Assembly: GCF_023156505.1 (NCBI RefSeq)
Contig: NZ_JALNMJ010000015.1
Span: 62,001-126,000, forward strand
Direction: 5' to 3'
DNA: 64,000 nucleotides
Origin: Roseibium sediminicola
Lineage (GTDB): Bacteria; Pseudomonadota; Alphaproteobacteria; Rhizobiales; Stappiaceae
Within the stretch, counting starts at the first letter, position 1; every line of letters starts with the position of its first letter. The notes under the pieces are model-generated. The model saw only the letters and a program-made list of their open reading frames with translations, had not been told where the DNA came from and ran no database searches. Below, piece after piece: positions 46,852 through 54,957 of this stretch. The translations under genes and the position numbers were made by a program.

Positions 46852-47901
46852 TCAGCTTCCCGCGGCGAAAAGCGGCGGGATGCGGCCGACCGGCAAGAGG
46901 CCGACTTGAACCAGTCCGCGGTTGAGCGTGACCGGGATCTTGATGGTGCGCATACCATCGACCTCCGTTGCCGCCGGCTCCAGGCTTTTGACCATGCCTT
47001 CGATCAACGGATAGGTCTGGTCCTGCGGCGAAAACAGCGGTTTCAGTGTCTCAAGCAATACCTGTGCATTGCCGAGCGCCACTTCGAGCGTTCCGGACAG
47101 CGTACCGTCTCCGGCCAGCACCAGGTCGCCGCTTGCAACCGCGCGGCTCGGCCCGATGGCCGCCTCGGCCAACATCAAACGGAGCGGCAATTCGCCGTCA
47201 TTCGCCAGAACCAGCGTCACAAGATCTGCTCCGGCAAGCAGCGCCATACCATTTGCAACGCGCACATGGCCGCGCAGCCGCACCGTCTCCATAAGGTTTG
47301 GCAATGACTTCAGCGCCAGATTGTCTATGGTGACAAAACCTTCCAGCATGCCGTCGATATCGGGGACCTCGCGCAGGTGAACTTCCGCCTTGTCGGCGGC
47401 AAACTGCCCGGCCGACGCAAGGGAGGCCAGCGAGGCTTCCGGGCTCTCGACCACGGCATCGAGCGCGCTCAAGGCGTTTTCCGACAATCTGACGCTGGCC
47501 CGGGCCGTGTCCCAGGTAACATCGCCGGTAACGCCGGAGACCGGCACGGCCATTGCCGCCGGCGACCGGGCCTCAAAAATCACGTGCCAGGGATTGTAAA
47601 TCAGCGCGACGGCGTTCAACCCGCCAAGGGATCCGGTCGCCCCCCAGCGATCGATCGATTTCATGTCCCGGCAGGCAATTTCATAGCGGAAGGGGTAGCC
47701 GGCGATGCCGAGATCGGAGCAGGTGAGGTCCAGACCCTGTTCCGCCAGCCGCCGCATTTGCAGATCCAGCTGCCCGGCCAGCACCGAGCGGCCATAAAAC
47801 CAGGCGGCCGACCAGCCGGCCACAACGATGACGATCGCGGCGATCAGCAGAATATAGCCCCGCCGGGACGGTTTCGGAGGTTTGGTCTTCGTATCGGACA
47901 C
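46852..47901 (-). CDS. DUF2125 domain protein, membrane-anchored
   Basis: This 349-residue protein belongs to the alphaproteobacterial DUF2125 family. An N-terminal anchor (GYILLIAAIVIVVAGWSAAWFYG) is followed by a large beta-rich extracytoplasmic domain. It includes DLTCSDLGIAGYPFRYEIACRD, with its conserved cysteines, and YNPWHVIFEARSPA. The likely start is GTG at 47901, behind GAGAGAG; the frame remains open further upstream, but that part is antisense to chaC. It is divergent from chaC, a frequent pairing. Function unknown. Confidence 0.85.
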   Translation of the reverse strand: MSDTKTKPPKPSRRGYILLIAAIVIVVAGWSAAWFYGRSVLAGQLDLQMRRLAEQGLDLTCSDLGIAGYPFRYEIACRDMKSIDRWGATGSLGGLNAVALIYNPWHVIFEARSPAAMAVPVSGVTGDVTWDTARASVRLSENALSALDAVVESPEASLASLASAGQFAADKAEVHLREVPDIDGMLEGFVTIDNLALKSLPNLMETVRLRGHVRVANGMALLAGADLVTLVLANDGELPLRLMLAEAAIGPSRAVASGDLVLAGDGTLSGTLEVALGNAQVLLETLKPLFSPQDQTYPLIEGMVKSLEPAATEVDGMRTIKIPVTLNRGLVQVGLLPVGRIPPLFAAGS

Positions 47902-47997
47902 GTGGGCGTGCTCTCTCTGTTTGGACCGGCAAGCGGCATTGAACTGACCGGTGCGGCTTGGTATCTCCGCATCAGCACGAACAAAAGACAGGACGAT

Positions 47998-48528
47998 ATG
48001 AGCGATTTTTGGGTCTTTGGCTACGGCTCTTTGATGTGGAACCCGGGATTTGACTATCTGCGTGCGGAACGGGCACTGCTCCGGGGTGCGCACCGGTCGC
48101 TCTGTGTCTATTCCTGGGTCCATCGCGGCACCGAGGAACGGCCGGGACTGGTCTTTGGTCTCGACAATGGCGGCGCCTGCCGGGGCATGGCCTATCAGGT
48201 CGATGCCGGCATCTGGCCCGATGTCCTGGCTTATCTGCGCGCCCGGGAACAGACCACGATGGTCTACAAGGAACATCACCACCACATCGAGCTCGACAGC
48301 GGCGAAAAGGTCGAGGCCCTGGTCTATATGGTCGATCACGGCCACCGGCAATATGCCGGCGCGCTGCCGCTGGAAGAGCAGCTCGAGATCGTCAGGGGCG
48401 CCGTCGGCAAATCGGGCGAGAACCCCGAATATGTGATCAACACCGCGGCCCATCTCGACGAAATGGGTATCAAGGACAGCGGCCTCGCCTGGCTTTCCGC
48501 CCGGCTGCGGGACCTTCCGGAGGACTGA
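47998..48528 (+). CDS. ChaC-like gamma-glutamylcyclotransferase
   Basis: This 176-residue protein begins with the gamma-glutamylcyclotransferase signature WVFGYGSLMWNPGF at residue 4. It continues with the ChaC features RGTEERPGLVFGLDNGGACRGMAYQV and the candidate catalytic glutamate in LAYLRAREQTTMVY. Family members cleave glutathione into 5-oxoproline and Cys-Gly in the cytosol. AGGACGAT precedes the ATG. It is divergent from the DUF2125 gene. Confidence 0.92.
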   Translation: MSDFWVFGYGSLMWNPGFDYLRAERALLRGAHRSLCVYSWVHRGTEERPGLVFGLDNGGACRGMAYQVDAGIWPDVLAYLRAREQTTMVYKEHHHHIELDSGEKVEALVYMVDHGHRQYAGALPLEEQLEIVRGAVGKSGENPEYVINTAAHLDEMGIKDSGLAWLSARLRDLPED

Positions 48529-48712
48529 GCGCGATTCCTTTGAACGGCATAGGCATATCCGCTTGTTCCCGTTTCCCCCGCGAGGCAGAGGACTCGCATA
48601 TGACCGAGACCTGTCCGCAATCGCTCACACATCCTTTCGTGTGGGGAGAAGGCGCTAAGTTCTGCCACATGTGTTTCCTTGCCAAAGATGTCGGGAATGA
48701 CATAACCCTCGG

Positions 48713-48860
48713 CGTCATCCCGGCCAAGCGGAGCGCGAGCCGGGACCCACTCGCAGATCCCCGTGCCAAAGCGTTGGGTTGTACTACAAAAGTGCCTCCT
48801 CTCATGCTCTCTGCAAACGAGTAGGCCCCGGGTCTCACTTCGTTCGCCCGGGGTGACACC
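48713..48860. repeat. Composite inverted repeat of two GC hairpins
   Basis: Hairpin 1 (48719-48744) has arms CCCGGC and GCCGGG. Hairpin 2 (48826-48853) has arms CCCCGGG and CCCGGGG. They lie in inverted orientation, and the flanks GTCATCCCGG and CCGGGGTGAC also pair, as do segments around ACCCACTCG and CGAGTAGG. This is the layout of REP/BIME-type elements in alphaproteobacteria. Confidence 0.65.
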
Positions 48861-48984
48861 GATATTTGTGGCGTGTCTGCCATATGCGATTGCCCTGCCG
48901 CGCATGGGAGAGAGGGATCCAAGAGGTTTGCGCCGTATTTCATGGATAAGACCTCGAACCGGGCGGCCAGAAACTTCCCCCGAA

Positions 48985-49012
48985 ACAAGAAAGGCCGCGC
49001 TGAAGCGCGGCC
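48985..49012 (-). terminator. Rho-independent terminator of the small secreted protein gene
   Basis: The stem GGCCGCGC/GCGCGGCC (48993-49000 and 49005-49012) has a TGAA loop. It is followed on the minus strand by TTTCTT, 29 bp past the stop at 49041. A T-rich run on the plus side means it could act in both directions. Confidence 0.75.
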
Positions 49013-49040
49013 CTTTCTTTGCTGCTGTGAGGCGGATCAT

Positions 49041-49430
49041 TTACCGGCGCGGTCCGCCTTCCTTGTTGATCGGGCCCGCCGCGGAGGTGCCGTTCCAGTC
49101 GCCGAGGGACGGCAGGATCAACAGATTGGCCGAGGCGTGAGACCGGGTCTGACCACGGACGGAAATCGGCACGTCGCCATTGAGGTCACCATAAGCCTGG
49201 TCGGCGTAATCGGCAGTCGCCGCAGGGCCGTTTACCCGGACCGTCTGGCCGCGCGCAGAATTCAACGCCTTGGCATTGTCCGCCTGCAGCTGACGCACCG
49301 ACACCGGCTCGTTGCCGGACAGGTCACCAAAGGTTTGGCGCGGAAAATCTGCCAGCGCGGTTCCGATCGCCGCTACGGATACGATCCCGGCGGCCAGCAG
49401 GGAGGTGAGGATTTTGCGGGAGGTCTGCAT
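49041..49430 (-). CDS. Small secreted protein, unknown
   Basis: This 129-residue protein starts at ATG 49430, seven bases after GGAG (MQTSRKILTSLLAAGIVSVAAIGTALA signal, cleavage near ALADFP). The mature part is about 100 residues. It contains two related segments, TFGDLSGNEPVSVRQLQ and AYGDLNGDVPISVRGQT, an internal (Y/F)GDL-x-G-x2-P-(I/V)SVR repeat. The end, LPSLGDWNGTSAAGPINKEGGPRR, is polar. The family is not recognised; it is probably periplasmic. Confidence 0.7.
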   Translation of the reverse strand: MQTSRKILTSLLAAGIVSVAAIGTALADFPRQTFGDLSGNEPVSVRQLQADNAKALNSARGQTVRVNGPAATADYADQAYGDLNGDVPISVRGQTRSHASANLLILPSLGDWNGTSAAGPINKEGGPRR

Positions 49431-49960
49431 ATTCAAGCTCCGTGTATTGATTGCTCCCGGTTTTTGCGTTTGTGAGGAGATCACATTGGCTACGACCGGG
49501 CGTTGACGTTTTGACACACCGGATATGGGAAATTTTTTTCAGCAAAAAACACGAATAACCCGCATGTGAAAACATGTTTACTTGGAAACAAGCAATCACA
49601 TAGCCGTGTTACTTAAGTTATCTAAATAATAGTTACAAAATGAAGTATTTTAGAAGACAACCTCGCCTTCATTCCTAGGGTCAGGACCCATTCATTTGAG
49701 TGAAATGGTAGGGATAAATTTGTTCGGATACGAGGCGCAAAGCTGCAGGAAACCGTCCGGTTTCCAAAGATTTGCAACGACGTTGCCGGGCAAATTCACC
49801 CTATCCCGGAGGGACGCAAAAACGGCTTTGATTTGCTGCGTCAAACCGCTCAACCGGGCATGAAGCCCGCTTTTCGCGCTTTTCCTTGCAACTCGTTGCC
49901 GTTTGTTGCGCCATTTCGATCAAATGAATGAGTCCTGACCCTAGGCGGCGGGAGACTGCC
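49431..49960. other. Intergenic region with AT-rich tract and MITE-like element
   Basis: This 530-bp gap has an AT-rich part (about 49540-49670) that may include the promoter of the small secreted protein gene. It is followed by the 272-bp inverted-repeat element at 49674-49945. No supported gene was found. Confidence 0.65.
49674..49945. mobile_element. MITE-like element with 35-bp terminal inverted repeats and CTAG flanks
   Basis: The two ends, 49674-49708 and 49911-49945, are inverted repeats agreeing at 32 of 35 positions; the shared outer part reads CCTAGGGTCAGGAC. CTAG occurs exactly at both borders (49675-49678 and 49941-49944). That would fit a 4-bp target duplication of the IS5-type CTAG (YTAR) preference, leaving a 262-bp element. 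The inside has short hairpins but no transposase frame. It was probably moved by a transposase elsewhere in the genome. It lies between the small secreted gene and plsC, 16 bp past the plsC stop. Confidence 0.7.
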
Positions 49961-50737
49961 CTATCCCTGCCGAGCCTGTCTAAGGGAGTCCACCTGATGG
50001 AGCACAGGCGACGGCCGCGCGGTCTGGCGGGCTTCCTCTATCAGCCGGTCGCTGGCGGTCTCAACCGAGGTCACCATGCGCTCATAAAAATCCTCGGGTG
50101 CAAGACCCGCCTCGATCGGCGGCAGGATTTCCACGATCACGGTGCCTGGATAGACTGTCCAGGAGGAGCGCGGCCAGTAGAGGCCGGCATTGTGCGCGAT
50201 CGGCACCACCGGGCATTTCAGTTCCCGATACAAATGGGCGATGCCGTATTTGTATTTCGGCTCCGCGCCGGCGGGGCGGCGCGTGCCTTCCGGGAAAATC
50301 AGGATCTGGCGTTTTTCGGCAATCGCTTCGCGGGCGGCCTGCATCATCGCCGCCAGCGCCTCGGAGCGCTTGCCCCGGTTGATCGGGATCTGTTTGAACT
50401 TGGCCGTGTACCAGCCGAAAATCGGGATCCAGCGCAATTCCCGCTTCAGGATGAAGGTCGGGCTGGTGAACAGCGGGATCAGGGCCACCGTTTCCCAGGC
50501 GGACTGGTGTTTCATCGCGGCGATAAAACCGCCGTCAGGCAGGTTTTCCCGCCCCCGAACTTCCACCTTGATGCCGGCAAACACCCGCATCAGCAACTGC
50601 AGGATCCTCGACCAGGTCGGCACCACCCACCAGCCCCAGCGCCGCGGCAGCAGCATGACCGGGGCAAACAGGAGCATCAGAACCAGAGTGACGGAATAAA
50701 AAAGGATCTGAAACAGGGTCGAACGCAGAAGAAGCAT
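49961..50737 (-). CDS. plsC: 1-acyl-sn-glycerol-3-phosphate acyltransferase
   Basis: PlsC acylates lysophosphatidic acid to phosphatidic acid in phospholipid synthesis at the inner membrane. The 258-residue protein starts with hydrophobic helices (FQILFYSVTLVLMLLFAPVMLL). It has acyltransferase motif I as KHQSAWETVAL, that is HX4E instead of the usual HX4D. Motif III is FPEGTRR, with a downstream VVPIAHNAG. The role of the E for D change is unclear. It follows ydcF by 55 bp. Confidence 0.93.
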   Translation of the reverse strand: MLLLRSTLFQILFYSVTLVLMLLFAPVMLLPRRWGWWVVPTWSRILQLLMRVFAGIKVEVRGRENLPDGGFIAAMKHQSAWETVALIPLFTSPTFILKRELRWIPIFGWYTAKFKQIPINRGKRSEALAAMMQAAREAIAEKRQILIFPEGTRRPAGAEPKYKYGIAHLYRELKCPVVPIAHNAGLYWPRSSWTVYPGTVIVEILPPIEAGLAPEDFYERMVTSVETASDRLIEEARQTARPSPVLHQVDSLRQARQG

Positions 50738-50792
50738 GGCACCAAACAGGCTGAAGGATATGGACCACCCCGGAAGCGCAAATTGACCGCCG

Positions 50793-51482
50793 TCAGCTCA
50801 CGCTCTTCACGGTAATCCGGAGTCTGGCGAGGATATACTTCACATATTCGCGCATGAGAAGCCGGATCGTGGCCGGTTCCCGGTACCAGGTGTTCAGTTT
50901 CAGATCCTTGGAGAAGACCGGATAGGCAATCAGCTCGACATTCGGCAGAGCACCGGAGAGCTCCGCCTCCGCTCTCGGCAGATGATAGGCGCTGGTGACC
51001 ACCAGAAGGGAGGAAAAGCCGTTCTTGCGGACCCAGCTTGCGGTTTCCGCCGCGTTCCCCGCCGTATTGAGCGCGACCCGGTCGAGATCGACGGTCGATT
51101 TTTCAAGCGGCATGGTGGACGCGGTCACAGCCGCCAGCTGCTTGCGCGTGGTGCCGGGATGAACGCCGGAAATCAGGAGACGGTTGGCGCGGCCCTCTTC
51201 CAGGAGACGCACCGCTTCGCTGACCCGCGCATGCCCGCCGGTCAAAACGACGATGGCGTCCGCATTGGCTGTTTTGGGAACTTCGATGGTGGCGATCTTG
51301 TGGGCGAAGAGCGCGAACTGACCTGCGGCGCCGGCCAGCAGCGCCGTCACGACGGCGACAAAGACAATGCGAAGCCCAAACCGTCTCTTGCGCGCCGGCG
51401 CGGACAGCGTCCCGGCCCGCTCCGTGACGGCCGCAACTCCGTCGTCCAGAGTGGGGTCTATGACTGTGTCAGCATGTGTCAT
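50793..51482 (-). CDS. YdcF-family (DUF218) protein
   Basis: This 229-residue protein has a cytoplasmic basic N-terminus and one membrane helix (FGLRIVFVAVVTALLAGAAGQFALF). The DUF218 domain follows, with ADAIVVLTGGHARVSEAVRLLEEGRANRLLISG, the central NTAGNAAETASWVRKNGFSSLLVVTSAYHLPRA and the late PVFSKDLKLNTWY. Relatives include SanA- and YdcF-like proteins linked to envelope integrity. It lies between ftsX and plsC on the same strand. Confidence 0.88.
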   Translation of the reverse strand: MTHADTVIDPTLDDGVAAVTERAGTLSAPARKRRFGLRIVFVAVVTALLAGAAGQFALFAHKIATIEVPKTANADAIVVLTGGHARVSEAVRLLEEGRANRLLISGVHPGTTRKQLAAVTASTMPLEKSTVDLDRVALNTAGNAAETASWVRKNGFSSLLVVTSAYHLPRAEAELSGALPNVELIAYPVFSKDLKLNTWYREPATIRLLMREYVKYILARLRITVKSVS

Positions 51483-51534
51483 GGCGCGACTATGATAAGT
51501 GATTCGGCCAATTTCGCGGCAAATGGCCAGAAAA

Positions 51535-52584
51535 TCAATCCACTTTCGCCAGATGGGCCTTGACCGCCAGACCCGAGGTGAGCGCTGTCAGAATGGCCAC
51601 CAGGAAGACAACACCGAAGACGCCGAGATACCCCGGCAGGCTGACGGAGATGCCGCCGAACAGCGCCGACATCTGATCGGAACCGGCCTGGCCGGCGCTC
51701 TGCCGGGTCAGCATGTCCAGCACGACGAAGCTCAGGATCGCCGCGACACCGCCGGAAACACCCCCCTTCAGACCCAGCATCAAAAAGTGCCGCTGGAACT
51801 CCCGGGCGATGAAACCGTCCTCCGCGCCGACAAAATGCAACACCGAAACGACGTCCTTGTTGCCGGCCATGGCGGACTGGGTGGCAAAGACGACGCTCAG
51901 CACCATTGAGCCCAGAACCAGGATCATGATCGCGAACCCGCCCGCGACCACAGCGCCGGCCATGGCCGACAGGCGCGAGGTCCAGACCGAATGGTCGTCC
52001 ACGCTGGCACCGGTCACGTTCTGCGACACCACCGACCTCAGCTGGTCAAGGTTGAGCAGCGACGGGTCGTTGACCGTGATCTGGATCAGCCGGGGCACGG
52101 GCAGGCCGTCCAGCTGCAGGCCTTCGCCGAGCCAGGGTTCCAGAAGGGCCTTGGTTTCCGCGTCCGACAACGCCCGAACCGTGTCGATGCCCGGAAATTC
52201 CTGGGCCAGCGCAACCGCCTTGTCGATCTCGCGCAGCATGTCGACGCCCTCGGTCGGCCGGATCTGGATGGTGATTTCACGCACCAGATCGTTCTGCCAG
52301 GCATCGGCGGCATCCCAGACCACCGACACCCCGCCCACGGTCAGGCAGGCGAGAAAGCTCATGATCGCCACCACCAGCGTCAGCGCGCGCCCGGCGACCG
52401 ACTGAGGCGGCACGATCGCGGCAGCGGGCCGCAGCTTGGCGTCGTCGCCCTGAGGTTCTTTCTTGGCCTTCGGCGCGGCCTTGCGCACCGGACGCTTTTT
52501 CCGCTTCGGCCGTTCGGCGCGCTTCGGCGGCTGGACTTCAGCCGTCGAGCGCTTGGTGTTTTCGGTGTCGTCGGACTGGGCCAT
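51535..52584 (-). CDS. ftsX: Cell division protein FtsX
   Basis: FtsX is the membrane subunit of the FtsEX complex that activates septal amidases. The start MAQSDDTENTKRSTAEVQPPKRAERPKRKKR at 52584 is chosen over an upstream codon at 52632, which would overlap ftsE. The 349-residue protein has a long basic, disordered N-terminal tail (about 65 residues). The first membrane helix (LVVAIMSFLACLTVGGVSVVW), a periplasmic domain and three C-terminal helices follow. It lies 16 bp after ftsE. Confidence 0.94.
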   Translation of the reverse strand: MAQSDDTENTKRSTAEVQPPKRAERPKRKKRPVRKAAPKAKKEPQGDDAKLRPAAAIVPPQSVAGRALTLVVAIMSFLACLTVGGVSVVWDAADAWQNDLVREITIQIRPTEGVDMLREIDKAVALAQEFPGIDTVRALSDAETKALLEPWLGEGLQLDGLPVPRLIQITVNDPSLLNLDQLRSVVSQNVTGASVDDHSVWTSRLSAMAGAVVAGGFAIMILVLGSMVLSVVFATQSAMAGNKDVVSVLHFVGAEDGFIAREFQRHFLMLGLKGGVSGGVAAILSFVVLDMLTRQSAGQAGSDQMSALFGGISVSLPGYLGVFGVVFLVAILTALTSGLAVKAHLAKVD

Positions 52585-52600
52585 GGAACTGCTCTGCTGC

Positions 52601-53260
52601 CTAATCGAAAATCGAGACGCGTCCGTCCGCAAGCACCATGCGGCGGGCGTCCACTTGTTCCAGCAGCGCGATATCGTGTGTCGCGATGACGACGGAGGTG
52701 CCGAGTTTGTTCAATTCGATGAACAGACGCAACAGACGGCGGGCGAGCGGCGGGTCTACGTTGCCGGTCGGCTCGTCGGCCAACAGCACTTCCGGACGCG
52801 TGATCAGCGCGCGTGCAATCGCCGCCCGCTGTTTTTCACCGCCTGACAGGACCGGCGGCAGCACATGCATGCGATCGCCGAGCCCAACCCATTTCAGAAG
52901 ATCGATCACGTCGGAGCGGTACTCGGCCTCCTCCTTGCCCACCACACGCAGTGGCAGGGCGACATTTTCATAGGTTGTCAGGTGGTCCAGCAGACGGAAA
53001 TCCTGAAACACCACGCCGATCTTGCGCCTGAGCTTGGGCAATTCGTTTTTTTCAATAACGCTCAGGTCGCGGTTGAACACCTTGATCAGCCCGCGTGTCG
53101 GCTGGAGTGACATGAACAGGAGCCGGATCAGGCTGGTCTTGCCGGCACCGGAGGGGCCGGTCAGGAACTGGAAGGACTGCGGTTCGATCTCAAAGCTGAG
53201 ATCGCGCAGGATTTCCGGGCCCATTCCATATCTCAATCCGACATTTTCAAAGCGGATCAC
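52601..53260 (-). CDS. ftsE: Cell division ATP-binding protein FtsE
   Basis: FtsE is the ABC-type ATPase partner of FtsX. The 219-residue protein has Walker A GPSGAGKTS, the signature LSGGEKQRAAIARAL, Walker B VLLADEPTGNVD and the switch histidine in VVIATHD. It is the first gene of ftsE-ftsX and possibly ydcF-plsC. A perfect CtrA box lies 52 bp upstream (53312-53326), suggesting cell-cycle control. Confidence 0.96.
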   Translation of the reverse strand: MIRFENVGLRYGMGPEILRDLSFEIEPQSFQFLTGPSGAGKTSLIRLLFMSLQPTRGLIKVFNRDLSVIEKNELPKLRRKIGVVFQDFRLLDHLTTYENVALPLRVVGKEEAEYRSDVIDLLKWVGLGDRMHVLPPVLSGGEKQRAAIARALITRPEVLLADEPTGNVDPPLARRLLRLFIELNKLGTSVVIATHDIALLEQVDARRMVLADGRVSIFD

Positions 53261-53311
53261 AAAATCACTCCTGTTGATGGCCCTTCTAGGTCTTCGTCTA
53301 TAGCCTGGCCG

Positions 53312-53326
53312 TTAACGGTGCATTAA
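53312..53326. promoter_or_regulatory. CtrA-binding consensus between ftsE and the zinc-ribbon gene
   Basis: TTAACGGTGCATTAA is an exact TTAA-N7-TTAA match to the CtrA full site. It lies 52 bp upstream of the ftsE start (minus strand) and 136 bp upstream of the zinc-ribbon gene (plus strand), so it could regulate either or both. CtrA occupancy is inferred from the motif. Confidence 0.65.
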
Positions 53327-53462
53327 TCATATAAAGGTCCATTAGAGAGCTGAAAGACCGTCATCCGATTTGCTGGCCTTTGTCCCATATTTCATGCCGG
53401 ATTTCGACCTGTCGGTTCCCTTAAGAACCGTTTGAGCATGCCATGACGAAAGGTCTTCGCGC

Positions 53463-54389
53463 ATGAAGATCAAATGTCCGGACTGCAGTACGTCCTACGA
53501 AATTAAGGCAGAGGCGGTCGGCGCGGAAGGCCGCAGCGTCAAATGCGCCAAATGCGGCAACCGCTGGTTCGTCTCGCCGGAGGACGACGAGGTCGGCGAT
53601 GTCGATTTCAGCGCGGCCGCCGACACCGCCGATGACGATGAGCCCGCAGTCGAGGACGGCACGGACAAGGACGAGGCCGATTGGGCCGCCGACGCTGAAG
53701 ACGACGACACGGCGCCGGACGCCGAAGACGACAGCGAACCCGACGACTTCAAGCCCGAACCGCCCGCTTCCCGTTCGAGCAAGGACGCAGACAAATACGC
53801 CGCGGATCTGGAAGACGATGAACCGGAAGGCAGCGGCACCGACATTGAATCCAGTGCCAAACGTCCAAAAATCATCGTCAATCCCGACAAGTTTCGACGC
53901 AATCACGTCGGCGCGTTGCTGAATTGGTTGTTCCGGCGCAATTACCGGCGGATCGGCGGCATCGCCCTGTTTGGCGCCGCGGTTGCCGTCTGCGCGATTT
54001 TCATCCTCATGCGCGACAATGTGGTCAAGCAGTCGCCCGATCTGGCCAGCCTGTTCCAGATGATCGGCTTTGACGTCAATCTGCGCGGTCTGGAGTTCCG
54101 CAACCTCAGAACCTTCACCGAAGTTGAGGACGGCAAGCGGGTTCTGGTCGTCGAAGGCTCGATCCGCAATCTGCTCCAGGAACGCAACACCGTGCCGGCG
54201 GTGCGCCTGTCGATCCGCAGCGGCGACATGCAGGAAGTTTATGCCTGGACGGTCGAACCGCGCACAAAATCGCTGAACGCACTGGACGAGACCCGGTTCA
54301 GGACGATATTAGCCGACCCGCCAGCAAATGCTTCCGATATCCAGGTTCGTTTTGTCGAGCGCGGCAAACGGCAAATAGTTCTCGAGTGA
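53463..54389 (+). CDS. MJ0042-type zinc-ribbon membrane protein
   Basis: This 308-residue protein starts with an MJ0042 zinc ribbon: KCPDCSTSYEI and KCAKCGNRWF supply four cysteines (C5, C8, C29, C32). A long acidic linker follows (about 40-135, rich in D and E). Then come a basic patch, a membrane helix (IGGIALFGAAVAVCAIFILM) and a C-terminal DUF3426-like beta domain (GLEFRNLRTFTEVEDGKRVLVVEGSIRNLLQ). Such proteins are widespread in alphaproteobacteria with no firm role. The gene is divergent from ftsE and abuts hpt. Confidence 0.85.
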   Translation: MKIKCPDCSTSYEIKAEAVGAEGRSVKCAKCGNRWFVSPEDDEVGDVDFSAAADTADDDEPAVEDGTDKDEADWAADAEDDDTAPDAEDDSEPDDFKPEPPASRSSKDADKYAADLEDDEPEGSGTDIESSAKRPKIIVNPDKFRRNHVGALLNWLFRRNYRRIGGIALFGAAVAVCAIFILMRDNVVKQSPDLASLFQMIGFDVNLRGLEFRNLRTFTEVEDGKRVLVVEGSIRNLLQERNTVPAVRLSIRSGDMQEVYAWTVEPRTKSLNALDETRFRTILADPPANASDIQVRFVERGKRQIVLE

Positions 54390-54391
54390 CC

Positions 54392-54955
54392 ATGACCGCA
54401 CATATCCACACCCTGTTCGACGAAGACGCCATTGCCCAGCGGGTCGGCGCGCTTGCGCATGAAATCGGCGAAGGCCGGCCGCAGAACCTTCTGGTGGTGG
54501 CCGTGCTCAAGGGCAGTTTCATCTTCGCGGCCGATCTGGTGCGCGCCATGCACAGGGCCGGTCTGCAGCCGGAAATGGAGTTCATCCATCTGTCGTCTTA
54601 TGGCGCCGGCACGGAAGGCTCCGACACCATCCGGATTTTGCGCGATGTTGAAAGTGACGTTAACGACCGCGATATTATTTTGGTGGATGATATCCTGGAA
54701 TCCGGCCGCACGCTCGCCTTCGCGCGGGCACGGCTGAAAGACCGGGGCGCCCGGTCGGTCAAGGTTGCCGCCTTGCTCGATAAACCGGAGCGCCGCAAAG
54801 CTGCCATATCTGCCGATTATGTCGGTTTCGCCTGTCCTGATAAGTTTGTCGTCGGATATGGTATGGATATGGGCCACGCTTGGCGGCAGTTGCCCTATAT
54901 TGGATACGTTGCTGCACCGGAGGACGGAGCGGCAGACGGCAACACAGGAGAGTGA
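54392..54955 (+). CDS. hpt: Hypoxanthine phosphoribosyltransferase
   Basis: Hpt salvages hypoxanthine (and guanine) to IMP (GMP) using PRPP. The 187-residue protein has the PRPP-binding motif DIILVDDILESGRTL near residue 95. The purine-contacting segment is VKVAALLDKPERRK. FVVGYGMD near the end is typical of the family. The start ATG at 54392 (MTAHIHTLFDEDA) is used here; an in-frame GTG at 54386 overlapping the previous stop is also possible. It is followed 2 bp later by cpdR. Confidence 0.94.
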   Translation: MTAHIHTLFDEDAIAQRVGALAHEIGEGRPQNLLVVAVLKGSFIFAADLVRAMHRAGLQPEMEFIHLSSYGAGTEGSDTIRILRDVESDVNDRDIILVDDILESGRTLAFARARLKDRGARSVKVAALLDKPERRKAAISADYVGFACPDKFVVGYGMDMGHAWRQLPYIGYVAAPEDGAADGNTGE

Positions 54956-54957
54956 GC

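Larger units (their letters stand above)
48529..49040. other. Intergenic region with palindromic repeats
   Basis: This 512-bp gap contains the composite inverted repeat at 48713-48860 and the terminator at 48985-49012. The first 180 bp show no feature I can name. Open frames on the minus strand have no ribosome-binding site and no recognisable product. Confidence 0.6.

Noticed and set aside
48336-49040. Minus-strand frames of 170-230 codons between chaC and the small secreted gene
   Set aside because: They run through palindromic repeats and antisense chaC, have no ribosome-binding site and resemble nothing.
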